A DNA stretch of 64,000 bases. It comes from Rhodanobacter sp. AS-Z3. Lineage in GTDB: Bacteria > Pseudomonadota > Gammaproteobacteria > Xanthomonadales > Rhodanobacteraceae. The translations under genes were made by a program, and so were the position numbers. Numbering within the stretch: the stretch's first letter is position 1; every line of letters starts with the position of its first letter. This document shows, piece after piece, positions 46,784 to 55,944 of the stretch. The notes beneath the pieces were generated by a model. The model saw only the letters and a program-made list of their open reading frames with translations. It did no database searches and was not told where the DNA came from. Location of the stretch: assembly GCF_029224025.1 (NCBI RefSeq), contig NZ_CP119392.1:2565001-2629000 (forward strand). Direction: 5' to 3'.

Positions 46784-47230
46784 TTAGTGCTTGGCCGGCG
46801 GAGCTGCCGGTACCTCGCCCTGGCCACTGACCGGAGCGGGTTTTGCCGCCGGCGTGGTCGCCGGAACGACGTTGTTGGCTGAAGCAGGTGCTGCTGCCGG
46901 AACTTCCGAACCGGTGGCCGGAGCCGCCTTGGTGGCCGCGGCCTTCTCGGTCATGGTCGACATTACGCCAAGATCCTGTGTATTGGTCTTGGGAGCGCCG
47001 TTGTCATTCAGATACATGCCCATGGCCAGACTGAGCAGGAAGAACAGGCCCGCCAGCACGCCCGTTGCACGGGTGAGGAAGGTGGACGAACCGCGGGCAC
47101 CGAAGACCGTAGCCGAAGCACCGCCGCCGAAGCCGGAGCCGGCATCGGCACCCGCTCCGTTCTGCAGCAGGATCAGCACGATCATCGCCGCTGCGATCAG
47201 AATGTAGAACACGCTGAAAATGACGAACAT
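46784..47230 (-). CDS. secG: Preprotein translocase subunit SecG
   Basis: A 148-residue protein with two transmembrane helices (residues 4-20 and 50-70) flanking the family motif LILLQNGAGADAGSGFGGGASATVFG. The C-terminal 60 residues are an Ala/Pro-rich tail, longer than in E. coli but usual in xanthomonads. It assists SecYE translocation. It starts 7 bases after tpiA. Confidence 0.94.
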   Translation of the reverse strand: MFVIFSVFYILIAAAMIVLILLQNGAGADAGSGFGGGASATVFGARGSSTFLTRATGVLAGLFFLLSLAMGMYLNDNGAPKTNTQDLGVMSTMTEKAAATKAAPATGSEVPAAAPASANNVVPATTPAAKPAPVSGQGEVPAAPPAKH

Positions 47231-47237
47231 AAGGTTT

Positions 47238-48005
47238 CTATTGAGCCTGTGACGCCTGATGCGCCGCGGCGCAGATTCCAAGGAAGTCGGATGCGGTCAG
47301 GGAGGCCCCACCGATCAGACCGCCATCCACGTCCGCCTGCGCGAACAATTCAGCGGCGTTGGCCGCCTTGACGCTACCGCCGTAAAGCAGTCGGGTCAGA
47401 CGGCAAATTATAACATCTTCCTTTTCCAGTTGGCTACGGATGAAGGCATGCACTTGTTGTGCCTGTTGCGGGCTGGCGGTTCGGCCGGTACCGATGGCCC
47501 AGACCGGTTCATAGGCGATGACTGCCGTATCGAAACTGGCGATGCCATTGAGCGACAGCACAGCTTGCAACTGGCGGGAAATCACCGCTTCAGTTTCGCC
47601 GGCCTCGCGCTGTTCCAGCGTTTCACCGACGCACAAAATCGGGGTCAGTCCGCCGGCACGGGCCGCGGCAAACTTGCGCGCCACCAGGTCGTCACTTTCC
47701 TGGTGATACTGACGACGCTCCGAATGGCCAACCAGCACCCATCGGGCACCGACATCAGCCAGCATGGCGGCAGAGACTTCGCCGGTGTAGGCACCCTGCC
47801 CCTCGTGCGTACTGACATCCTGGGCGCCGATCAACAAACCGGAGTCGGCCTGTTGCGCCGCGAGTTCGGCTACATACGGAAACGGGGGAAAGACGGCAAC
47901 ATCGACGTCGTTCGGCAGGTCAGCGGCAATATCGGCCATCAGTGCCGTCGCCATCGAGCGACTGCCATACATCTTCCAGTTTCCGGCAACGAATTTCTTG
48001 CGCAT
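47238..48005 (-). CDS. tpiA: Triosephosphate isomerase
   Basis: A 255-residue TIM barrel with the substrate residues N9 and K11 in AGNWKM, the electrophilic His in WVLVGHSERR, the catalytic Glu in VIAYEPVWAIGTG, and the phosphate gripper LYGGSVKAANA. It interconverts glyceraldehyde-3-phosphate and dihydroxyacetone phosphate. Upstream of secG on the same strand. Confidence 0.97.
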   Translation of the reverse strand: MRKKFVAGNWKMYGSRSMATALMADIAADLPNDVDVAVFPPFPYVAELAAQQADSGLLIGAQDVSTHEGQGAYTGEVSAAMLADVGARWVLVGHSERRQYHQESDDLVARKFAAARAGGLTPILCVGETLEQREAGETEAVISRQLQAVLSLNGIASFDTAVIAYEPVWAIGTGRTASPQQAQQVHAFIRSQLEKEDVIICRLTRLLYGGSVKAANAAELFAQADVDGGLIGGASLTASDFLGICAAAHQASQAQ

Positions 48006-48130
48006 GGTGTGCTTCTGCTGCGGTCAAACTGCAAGCTTACCGACGGGGTGAAGGAACGGCAAACCCATGCCCTACTGGCGTCGATCAACCGCTGCGGTCA
48101 AGAATGGCATTCCATCCGCAGGAACATCAC

Positions 48131-48940
48131 ATGACCGCTCGCCGTCCGATCAGCCTGATTACCGGTGCATCCTCTGGCATTGGTGCCGCTTTCGCCCGAC
48201 AGCTTGCCGCGCTGAACCATGATCTGGTACTGACCGCTCGTCGGACTGATCGCATGGAGGCGCTTGCCATCGAGCTGCGCACCGCACACGCCGTCGAAGT
48301 CACGGTGCTGGCCTACGACCTGGCCGACCCCTCGACACCACGGCTGTTGTGCGATGCACTGGATCAACGTGGTTTGCAGGTGGACTGGCTGATCAACAAT
48401 GCCGGCTATGGGGTGCCTGGCACCTTCATCGAAAATGACTGGAAGACTCACGCGGACTTCCTGCAGGTGCTGCTGACTGCACCCAGCGAATTGGCATGGC
48501 GCCTTCTGCCTGGCATGCGTCAGCGTGGTCATGGCCGGATCATCAATGTGGCCTCGCTTGCAGGGCACGTTCCCGCGCCGGCCGGACACACGCTCTATGC
48601 AGCAAGCAAGGCGTATCTGATCAAGTTCTCACAGTCACTGGCACTGGAGAATCAGTCGGCCGGAGTGCATGTCAGCGCGTTGTGCCCGGGCTTCACCTGG
48701 TCGGAGTTCCATGACGTCACCGGTACTCGCGACAAGATGGATAAGCTGCCCGACTTCATGTGGCTCACTGCCGAAGAAGTGGTGCGTCAGGGTATCGCGG
48801 CGGTCGAACGCGGTGACGCTGTATACACTCCGGGTCGTGTCAATCGGACCATCAAGCGGGCCATTCAGTTGATGCCGGACCGACTGGCCATGTGGCTGTC
48901 GGCACGCGAGTCGAAGCGTTACCGGAATACCCAGCTGTAG
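48131..48940 (+). CDS. SDR-family oxidoreductase
   Basis: A 269-residue short-chain dehydrogenase: cofactor motif TGASSGIGAAF at residues 10-20, NNAGYG, and a catalytic YAASK preceded by the Ser in NVASLAG. The Arg pair after the second strand (LTARRTDR) suggests NADP(H). The substrate cannot be read from sequence. It is divergent from tpiA. Confidence 0.88.
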   Translation: MTARRPISLITGASSGIGAAFARQLAALNHDLVLTARRTDRMEALAIELRTAHAVEVTVLAYDLADPSTPRLLCDALDQRGLQVDWLINNAGYGVPGTFIENDWKTHADFLQVLLTAPSELAWRLLPGMRQRGHGRIINVASLAGHVPAPAGHTLYAASKAYLIKFSQSLALENQSAGVHVSALCPGFTWSEFHDVTGTRDKMDKLPDFMWLTAEEVVRQGIAAVERGDAVYTPGRVNRTIKRAIQLMPDRLAMWLSARESKRYRNTQL

Positions 48941-49011
48941 ATCGGCAATACAGGTACGACTCATCCCATTACCCACCGCTGAGCGCATGCTCGCCACCGG
49001 CTTTCACCACC

Positions 49012-49683
49012 ATGTCATTGTTTCCGACCCAGATGCGTCCACTGTCCTACCGCAAGCCTGTCGAGGGCCGCGACTATTGGTTGGTCGATGACGTGTTGCC
49101 GAACCCCGACCAGGTGCGCGCGCGCTGTCTGGCGAAGACGGATTGGGAAATGGGCTACCCGTATACCGGCGAAGTGTGGCCAGGAATGCGCTCCATTCCG
49201 GCGTTACTGGATGACGAGTTGGCCGCGGTGGAAGCGCAGGTATGCAAGCTGACCGGGGCGAAGAAATTGTGGGTTGAGCAAACCGAGGCTGGCCTGCGAC
49301 TGAATCACAACTGCGTACAGGTCGTTGGCTCGGTCGAAGGCGCGGTCAAGCCGCATACCGATTCAACCAATCTATGCCGCTACGCTGCCGTGTTGTATCT
49401 CAACCCGGATGTGCCGGAGCAATGCGGCACCAGTTTCTTCCGTCAGCGCATGCCCGGCGGGCAGTTGGGCGGCAACATCGTGATGCCGCCGCATCGCAAT
49501 CTGGCCGAAGCGCTCGGCAATCGCTTCGTGCAACCGAACGCGTTCGTGGAAGATGTGCGCGTGGCGCATCGGTACAACCGATTGCTGGTTTACAAGGCCA
49601 ACCTGATCCATAGCGCCACCGCCTACTGGGGTCAGGAACTGGCGGCCAAACGCATGACCGCCGTGTTCTTCTGGATGGCTTGA
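49012..49683 (+). CDS. DUF6445-type 2OG-oxygenase-like protein
   Basis: A 223-residue protein. VKPHTDSTN carries the HxD iron motif and LIHSATAYWG a candidate distal His, within a cupin-like fold. It fits a family of uncharacterised proteins (DUF6445) found near iron/2OG oxygenases. The start MSLFPTQMRPL is taken from the first plausible ATG. It converges on a second iron/2OG enzyme. Confidence 0.65.
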   Translation: MSLFPTQMRPLSYRKPVEGRDYWLVDDVLPNPDQVRARCLAKTDWEMGYPYTGEVWPGMRSIPALLDDELAAVEAQVCKLTGAKKLWVEQTEAGLRLNHNCVQVVGSVEGAVKPHTDSTNLCRYAAVLYLNPDVPEQCGTSFFRQRMPGGQLGGNIVMPPHRNLAEALGNRFVQPNAFVEDVRVAHRYNRLLVYKANLIHSATAYWGQELAAKRMTAVFFWMA

Positions 49684-49697
49684 GTTCGCGCCAACGA

Positions 49698-50630
49698 TTA
49701 GATCAGCTTGATCTCACGCAGACGCTGCAGCAGGTATTCGTGCGATGTGATCGAGGTGTCGTAACGACGCGGATTGTCCGGCGTGATGCACGAATCCAGC
49801 GGGTCCAGCACCACGTCCGGATTCGGATGCAGGAAGAACGGCACCGAGTAACGCGGCTTGCGTGCATTCGCGTTCTGCGGATTGACCACCCGATGCGACG
49901 TCGACGGATAAACGTGGTTGCTGAGGCGCTGCAGCATGTCGCCAATGTTCACCACAATGGCGTCACCTTCGGTGGTGATCGGCAACCACTTGCCGTGGCT
50001 CAGCACTTCCAGGCCCTCGGCGCTGGCGCCGACCAGCAAGGTGATGAAATTGATGTCTTCATGCGCGCCGGCGCGCACGTTCGGCACGTTGTCCTGGGTG
50101 ATCGGCGGATAGTGGATCGGCCGCAAGATCGAATTGCCGACGTCGGTCTTGTCTTCGAAGAAATTCTCAGGCTCGTTGATGTGCAAGGCGAGCGCGCGCA
50201 ATACGCGCGTACCCAGCTGGTCGAGTGCCTCGTACAGGCCATAGCCGTATTGCTTGAAATCCGGCACTTCACTCGGCCAGAGATTCGGCGGCATCACGTC
50301 GGCAAACTTCGAGTCGCGCGGAATCTCGCGGCCGATATGCCAGAACTCCTTGAGGTCGGCGTACTGGCTGTCCTTGGCGGTCTCCACCTTCAACGGCGTA
50401 TAGCCGCGCGCACCACCGCTGCCGACCAGGTGGTACTTCATCTTGGTGTCAGTGGGCAGTGCAAAGAAGCGCTGGAACACATCGTACGAGCCGTCGATCA
50501 GCTCGCGTGGAATGCCGTGGCCGCTAATGCAGCAGAAACCGAATTCACGGTAAGCCGCACCGATCTCGGCAACAAAGGCATCGCGATCGGTGTCGTAGCG
50601 ACGGATGTCGAGGGTTGGAACATTGTTCAT
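49698..50630 (-). CDS. Isopenicillin-N-synthase-like 2OG-Fe(II) oxygenase
   Basis: A 310-residue protein with the DIOX_N domain (FGFCCISGHGIP near the start) and the 2OG-FeII core: AHEDINFITLL supplies HxD, the distal His is in YPSTSHRVVNP, and RYSVPFF supplies the R-x-S 2OG-binding pair. The family hydroxylates or desaturates small molecules. The substrate is unknown. Confidence 0.88.
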   Translation of the reverse strand: MNNVPTLDIRRYDTDRDAFVAEIGAAYREFGFCCISGHGIPRELIDGSYDVFQRFFALPTDTKMKYHLVGSGGARGYTPLKVETAKDSQYADLKEFWHIGREIPRDSKFADVMPPNLWPSEVPDFKQYGYGLYEALDQLGTRVLRALALHINEPENFFEDKTDVGNSILRPIHYPPITQDNVPNVRAGAHEDINFITLLVGASAEGLEVLSHGKWLPITTEGDAIVVNIGDMLQRLSNHVYPSTSHRVVNPQNANARKPRYSVPFFLHPNPDVVLDPLDSCITPDNPRRYDTSITSHEYLLQRLREIKLI

Positions 50631-50731
50631 GGCTGTAGTCACCAGGTTGAGCGTGCGGTCGGTTGTTCCGCCACCGCAGGGGCGGCGCACGTCGGGCCAA
50701 TCCATGGCGACCTAGTACTACTGCTAGAGGT

Positions 50732-52084
50732 TCACGAGCGTTCGGCTATGGATTTTACCGTTGCTGCCAGCTTCTCTGCCAGTTGTTGCACTTCCGCGGC
50801 ATCGGCGCCCTCCACCGTGACCCGCACCAACGGCTCGGTGCCCGAGGCACGCAGCACCACGCGGCCGCGCCCGTGCAGAACCTGCTCCACTTCGGCCAGC
50901 GCCTGCTGCACCTCAGCACTGTCCAGTGACCGGCGTGCGCCAACCGCACGTACGTTCAGCATGATCTGGGGCATCTTCACCAGGCCTTTCCTCGCAGCAG
51001 CAAGGTCTTCGCCCGAGTGCGTGAGCGCTTCCAGTACGGCCAAGGCCGCGACGATACCGTCTCCGGTGGTTGCGCGATCCAGGCACAGGATATGGCCCGA
51101 CGTTTCGCCGCCAAGCACGCCTTCATGCTGGCGCAACTGCTGCATCACGTAGCGATCGCCGACGTTGGCACGGATCAACGGTACGCCAATCTCGTCCAGC
51201 GCGAGTTGCAGCCCGAAATTGCTCATCAAGGTGCCCACCACCGGGCCGGTCAGCACACCCTGCGCGTGCCAGCTATGGGCCAGGATGTAGAGGATGTCGT
51301 CGCCATCAGCCAGCACGCCGTGACGGTCAACCAGCTGCACGCGATCGCCGTCGCCATCGAAGCCGATGCCAAGCTCAGCGCCATGGCTCAGCACCGCTTG
51401 CTGCAAGGCCTGCGGATGAGTCGAGCCGACATCGCGGTTGATGTTGAAACCGTCGGGCTTGTCGCCAATGGTGACTACCTCTGCGCCAAGTTCGGCAAAA
51501 ACCTGCGGTGCCACCTGGTAGGTCGCGCCGTGAGCGCAGTCCAGTACCAGCTTCATGCCGCGCAGGCTGAAATCTTCAGCCACCGTCGCCTTGCAATACT
51601 CGGCGTAGCGGGCCACAGCATCGTCGATGCGGCGAGCCTTGCCCAATTGTTCGGAAACCACGGTAACGAAGGCGGCATCCACTTCCTGCTCGATCGCCAG
51701 CTCGACTTCGTCCGAAAGCTTCTCGCCATTGGCCGAAAAGAACTTGATGCCATTGTCGTAATGCGGGTTGTGCGACGCGCTGATCACGATGCCCAGCTGG
51801 GCGCGCATGGACCGGGTCAAAAAAGCCACTGCCGGTGTCGGCATCGGCCCGAGCAGGCCCACATCTGCGCCCGCGGCAACCAGCCCGGCTTCCAGCGCGG
51901 ACTCGAACATGTAGCCGGAAACGCGGGTGTCCTTGCCAATCAGTACCTTCGGCCGGACGTTGCCCTCACGCGCCATCACGCTGCCCACGGCGCGGCCCAG
52001 CTGCAGCATGAAGTCGGCGCTGATCGGCCATTGTCCGACCAGACCGCGAATGCCATCGGTACCGAAATATTTGCGTTGATTCAT
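50732..52084 (-). CDS. glmM: Phosphoglucosamine mutase
   Basis: A 450-residue alpha-D-phosphohexomutase: phosphoserine loop [14 protein letters not shown] (S104), metal loop GDGDR near residue 245, sugar loop GGETSGH near 328, and the C-terminal phosphate-binding loop RASGTEP. It makes glucosamine-1-phosphate for UDP-GlcNAc and cell-wall synthesis. The start [14 protein letters not shown] at 52084 is the family start. It follows folP, as in E. coli. Confidence 0.97.
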   Translation of the reverse strand: MNQRKYFGTDGIRGLVGQWPISADFMLQLGRAVGSVMAREGNVRPKVLIGKDTRVSGYMFESALEAGLVAAGADVGLLGPMPTPAVAFLTRSMRAQLGIVISASHNPHYDNGIKFFSANGEKLSDEVELAIEQEVDAAFVTVVSEQLGKARRIDDAVARYAEYCKATVAEDFSLRGMKLVLDCAHGATYQVAPQVFAELGAEVVTIGDKPDGFNINRDVGSTHPQALQQAVLSHGAELGIGFDGDGDRVQLVDRHGVLADGDDILYILAHSWHAQGVLTGPVVGTLMSNFGLQLALDEIGVPLIRANVGDRYVMQQLRQHEGVLGGETSGHILCLDRATTGDGIVAALAVLEALTHSGEDLAAARKGLVKMPQIMLNVRAVGARRSLDSAEVQQALAEVEQVLHGRGRVVLRASGTEPLVRVTVEGADAAEVQQLAEKLAATVKSIAERS

Positions 52085-52138
52085 CAGTTTTGTGGATCTC
52101 GAAATGGGGTCATTGCCGGCCGCCGGGCTCAGCAGCAA

Positions 52139-53047
52139 TCAATCATCATCGGGCCAGCGCGGCATGGCAGGCGACGCACTGCGCTTGGGTACGGTGTCCA
52201 CCGCCTGCACGCCCCGCCATACCGCCAGCGCGTCGACCGTAGGTGCCACATCATGCACGCGCACCAGGCGCGCTCCGCGTTGTACGGCAATCAGCGCCGC
52301 CGCCACCGAGCCGGCCTGCCGACCGGCCGGTTCGCTGCGACCCGTCAGCGTGCCAATCATCGACTTGCGCGACAAACCGGCATACACGCCGCTGCCTAAG
52401 CTGGCGAACTGCTCAAGCGCCGCGAGCAACGCGAGATTGTGTTCCAGCGTCTTGCCGAAACCGAAACCGGGGTCGACCAGCACTTTCCGCCGGTCAATCC
52501 CGGCCAGTTCACAGGCAAACAGCCGATCGGTAAGGAACCGATGCACCTCACCGACCACATCGTCGTAATGCGGTTCGTCTTGCATGCTGCGCGGTTCGCC
52601 CTGCATGTGCATCAGGCAGACCGGCACGCCAAGCTCGGCCACGGCGTCCAGCGCGCCTTCACGGCGTAACGCATACACGTCGTTGACCATGCCCGCACCG
52701 GCCGCCACGGCGGCACGCATCACCTCAGGCCGCGAAGTATCGATAGCGATCGGCAGTGAAGTGCGCGCCACCAACTGCTCGATCACCGGCAGTACGCGCT
52801 GCAATTCTTGTTCCAGCGAAACCTCGATCGCACCGGGGCGGGTCGATTGACCGCCGACATCCAGCATGTCGGCTCCCTCCTCGGCCATGCGCAGCCCGTG
52901 TGCAACCGCCGCTTCCAAGCTGTGATTCAGGCCGCCGTCGGAGAACGAATCGGGGGTGCAGTTGAGAATGCCGACCACCCTGGCGCGATCCAGTCGCAGC
53001 GAGCGACCGGCACAATCCAGCACCGGCGCAAACAGTTCGTTCGACAT
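52139..53047 (-). CDS. folP: Dihydropteroate synthase
   Basis: A 302-residue TIM-barrel enzyme with VVGILNCTPDSFSDGG, MLDVGGQSTRPGA, IAIDTSRPEVMRAA, and a SRKSMIG motif near the end. It joins p-aminobenzoate to pterin diphosphate and is the sulfonamide target. The start at 53047 (MSNELFAPV) has GAGG eight bases upstream; an ATG two codons earlier has poorer spacing. Confidence 0.95.
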   Translation of the reverse strand: MSNELFAPVLDCAGRSLRLDRARVVGILNCTPDSFSDGGLNHSLEAAVAHGLRMAEEGADMLDVGGQSTRPGAIEVSLEQELQRVLPVIEQLVARTSLPIAIDTSRPEVMRAAVAAGAGMVNDVYALRREGALDAVAELGVPVCLMHMQGEPRSMQDEPHYDDVVGEVHRFLTDRLFACELAGIDRRKVLVDPGFGFGKTLEHNLALLAALEQFASLGSGVYAGLSRKSMIGTLTGRSEPAGRQAGSVAAALIAVQRGARLVRVHDVAPTVDALAVWRGVQAVDTVPKRSASPAMPRWPDDD

Positions 53048-53085
53048 GCTCATGACCTCGTCGGATGCTGCACGCGACTGCGCAT

Positions 53086-53652
53086 TCAAGCCTTGATCGA
53101 ACCGCCCAACTCGCCCATGAATCGACGGTAGTGGCGCAGTTCGGTGATGGAATCGCGGATATCGGACAACGCGGTATGCGCCGATTCCTTGCCCACGCCC
53201 TTGGCGATGTCCGGCGCCCAGCGCCGCGCCAGTTCCTTCAGCGTGGACACGTCCAGGTTGCGGTAATGGAAGTAGCGCTCCAGCCGCGGCATCTGCCGGT
53301 GCATGAAGCGGCGATCCTGGCAGATCGAGTTGCCGCACATCGGCGACTTGCCCGGCGGCACCCACGCGCGCAGGAAATCGACCGTGGCCTGCTCAGCCAT
53401 CGCATGATCGGTTTCGGAGATCAGCACCTGTCGCCACAAGCCGGATTTGTGGTGCTGGTTGGTGTTCCAGCTATCCATCGACTCCAGCTGATCGATCTCG
53501 TGACGAATCGCAAATACCGGCCCGTCGGCCAGCACATTCAACTCCTTGTCGGTAACCACCGTGGCGATCTCCAGAATCGAGTCGTTGTCGGTGTCGAGGC
53601 CGGTCATCTCCAGATCAATCCAGATCAGGTTTTCTTCGTGGGCTTGGCTCAT
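53086..53652 (-). CDS. orn: Oligoribonuclease
   Basis: A 188-residue DEDD exonuclease: [21 protein letters not shown] (D12, E14), then [18 protein letters not shown] at the end, with the catalytic His/Asp. It degrades 2-5-mer RNAs and pGpG. An AAGGAGATCCC site precedes the ATG at 53652. Divergent from sbcB. Confidence 0.96.
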   Translation of the reverse strand: MSQAHEENLIWIDLEMTGLDTDNDSILEIATVVTDKELNVLADGPVFAIRHEIDQLESMDSWNTNQHHKSGLWRQVLISETDHAMAEQATVDFLRAWVPPGKSPMCGNSICQDRRFMHRQMPRLERYFHYRNLDVSTLKELARRWAPDIAKGVGKESAHTALSDIRDSITELRHYRRFMGELGGSIKA

Positions 53653-53734
53653 GGGATCTCCTTGTGACCGGGAGTTTATCAGCCTTGCGGCCCTTGCCAT
53701 GCGGTCAGCCATGACGCCATGCGATCATCGCCTG

Positions 53735-55183
53735 ATGCAGACCTTCTTCTGGCACGACTACGAGACCTCCGGCGCAGACCCTCGCCGCGACCGACCACTG
53801 CAGTTCGCCGGCATCCGGACCAACATGGAACTGGAAATCATCGGCGAGCCAGTGATGTTCTACGGCAAGCCGTCGCGGGAGATGCCCCCGCATCCCGACG
53901 CCTGCATGATCACCGGCATCACGCCCCAGCAGGCCGAGCTGAATGGCGTTAACGAGGCTGATTTTGCAGCCCGTGTCTACGAACATCTGGCCCAGCCGGG
54001 CACGTGTGGCGTCGGCTACAACTCACTGCGTTTCGATGACGAGTTCACCCGCCAGATGCTGTATCGCAATTTCTACGAGCCGTACGGGCGGGAGTGGGAG
54101 AACGGCAATTCGCGGTGGGACCTGATCGACCTGGTGCGCATGTGTCAGGCGCTGCGGCCCGAGGGCATCGTGTGGCCACTGCGCGACGACGGCTCACCCA
54201 GTTTCAAACTGGAACACCTGGCCCGCGCCAACGGACTGAATCAGCAACGCGCCCACGATGCGCTTTCCGACGTCTACGCGCTGATCGACCTGGCCCGGCT
54301 GATCCGTGTGCGCCAGCCGCGACTGTGGGACTGGTATTACGCACTGCGACGCAAACAGAAGGTGTTCGAACTGCTCGACGTGGTGAACATGACGCCGCTG
54401 GTGCACATCTCCTCGCGCTACCCGGCCAGCCGCCATTGTCTGGCCGTGATCGCGCCGCTGGCCGCCCACCCCAGTCGCGCCGGCGAAGTGATTGTTTACG
54501 ACCTGTCCACCGATCCCGCCGAGTGGCTGGCGCTGGACGAAGACGAGATCGCTGACCGCATCTTCACCCCACGTGCCGACCTGCCGGAGGGCGTCGAGCG
54601 CATTCCGCTGCGCACCGTTCGCGCCAATCACGCACCCGCGCTGGCACCGCTGTCGGTGTTGCAGGGTGTCGATCTGGATCGGCTGCAACTCGACCTGCCG
54701 CGCTGCCAAACCCATCGCGACATGCTGCAGGCAGCCAGTGGCTTGCCGGAAAAGCTGCGGCGTGTGTTCCAGCGTTCGGCCGAACTGCCGACGCCGGAAG
54801 ATCCCGAACTGGCCTTGTATGGCGGCGGCTTTCTGCCGGATGCAGACAAGCGTTTGCTGGCCCAGGTGCGCGGCACACCAGCGCAGGAACTCGGTAGCCG
54901 CCCGTTTCCCTTCCGCGATGCGCGTTATCCGGAACTGCTGTTCCGCTACCGGGCACGCAACTGGCCCGACACGTTGGGTGCTGAAGAACGCACCCGCTGG
55001 GATGACTTCCGTCAGGCAAGACTGACGCGCCAGACGCCGCTCACCGGGCTGACCCTGGACGACTATTTTGCCCGCATCACCGAACTGCGCAGCGACCCGA
55101 AGGCACAAGACAAGCTCGGTTTGCTCGACCAGTTGCAGGCCTGGGGCGAGGAGCTTGCCGACAGCCTTGACGACGCCATGTAG
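53735..55183 (+). CDS. sbcB: Exodeoxyribonuclease I
   Basis: A 482-residue 3'-5' single-strand exonuclease: WHDYETSGADPRRDRPLQFAGIRT (D8, E10), the HDALSDVYA exonuclease III motif and a SH3-like plus C-terminal helical region (PFRDARYPELLFRYRARNWP). It acts in recombination and mismatch repair. The start MQTFFWHDYE places the catalytic motif as in E. coli. Its stop codon lies in an inverted-repeat element. Confidence 0.95.
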   Translation: MQTFFWHDYETSGADPRRDRPLQFAGIRTNMELEIIGEPVMFYGKPSREMPPHPDACMITGITPQQAELNGVNEADFAARVYEHLAQPGTCGVGYNSLRFDDEFTRQMLYRNFYEPYGREWENGNSRWDLIDLVRMCQALRPEGIVWPLRDDGSPSFKLEHLARANGLNQQRAHDALSDVYALIDLARLIRVRQPRLWDWYYALRRKQKVFELLDVVNMTPLVHISSRYPASRHCLAVIAPLAAHPSRAGEVIVYDLSTDPAEWLALDEDEIADRIFTPRADLPEGVERIPLRTVRANHAPALAPLSVLQGVDLDRLQLDLPRCQTHRDMLQAASGLPEKLRRVFQRSAELPTPEDPELALYGGGFLPDADKRLLAQVRGTPAQELGSRPFPFRDARYPELLFRYRARNWPDTLGAEERTRWDDFRQARLTRQTPLTGLTLDDYFARITELRSDPKAQDKLGLLDQLQAWGEELADSLDDAM

Positions 55184-55236
55184 GGCGGGGACGGCCCGCC
55201 GCTCCCCTCGAATCCGGCGGGCACTGCCCGCCCTAC
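55180..55236. repeat. REP-like inverted repeat over the sbcB stop codon
   Basis: Outer arms GTAGGGCGGG and CCCGCCCTAC (55180-55189 and 55227-55236) enclose inner arms GCCCGCCG and CGGCGGGC. The form is that of dispersed REP/BIME elements. It supplies the sbcB TAG stop and separates it from the DUF2461 gene. Confidence 0.5.
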
Positions 55237-55257
55237 CGAATCTTCCGACGAACCACC

Positions 55258-55944
55258 ATGCCAAAAAGTTATTTCACACCCGCCACCTTCCGCTTTCTGC
55301 GTTCGCTTGAAAACAACAACAACCGCGAATGGTTCCACGCGCACAAGGACGACTACGAGCGCCACGTACGCGAACCGTTCCTGCAGCTGATCACCGACAT
55401 GCAGGTGCCGCTGGCAAAAATCAGCACCCACTACCGCGCCGATCCACGCAAGATGGGCGGCTCGCTGTACCGCATTTACCGCGACACCCGCTATTCGAAC
55501 AACAAGCAGCCGTACAAATCATGGCAAGGCTCGCGCTTCACGCATGAGCGCCGCCACGAAATCCAGGCGCCCGGTTTCTATCTGCATATCGAGCCCGGTG
55601 ACTGTTTCGCCGGCGGCGGCATGTGGCATCCGGAGCCGGATGCGCTGAAGCACATTCGCGAATTTCTGGTCGACAACCCGGCGGCATGGAAGCGCGCCAC
55701 CCAGAGCAAGGCATTCCGCGAGCACCTGCAACTGGGTGGCGAATCGCTGATTCGACCGCCGCGCGGTTACGACCCCACGCATGAATTGATCGACGATCTC
55801 AAACGCAAGGATTTCGTCGCCACCACCCCACTCAGCGAAGAGCTGGCCTGCTCGGACGAACTGCTGCCGTGGACGGTCGCTGCATTCAAGCGCGTGGCAC
55901 CGTTGGTCGACTATCTTTGTGCCGCGCAGGAACTGGAGTTCTAG
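55258..55944 (+). CDS. DUF2461-family protein
   Basis: A 228-residue protein with the DUF2461 signature LENNNNREWFHAHKDDYERHVREPF, then KMGGSLYRIYRDTRYSNNKQPYKSW and GGGMWHPEPDALKHIREFL. The family's function is not known. The ATG at 55258 follows the REP-like element; the stop overlaps the end of the MFS gene on the opposite strand by four bases. Confidence 0.88.
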   Translation: MPKSYFTPATFRFLRSLENNNNREWFHAHKDDYERHVREPFLQLITDMQVPLAKISTHYRADPRKMGGSLYRIYRDTRYSNNKQPYKSWQGSRFTHERRHEIQAPGFYLHIEPGDCFAGGGMWHPEPDALKHIREFLVDNPAAWKRATQSKAFREHLQLGGESLIRPPRGYDPTHELIDDLKRKDFVATTPLSEELACSDELLPWTVAAFKRVAPLVDYLCAAQELEF

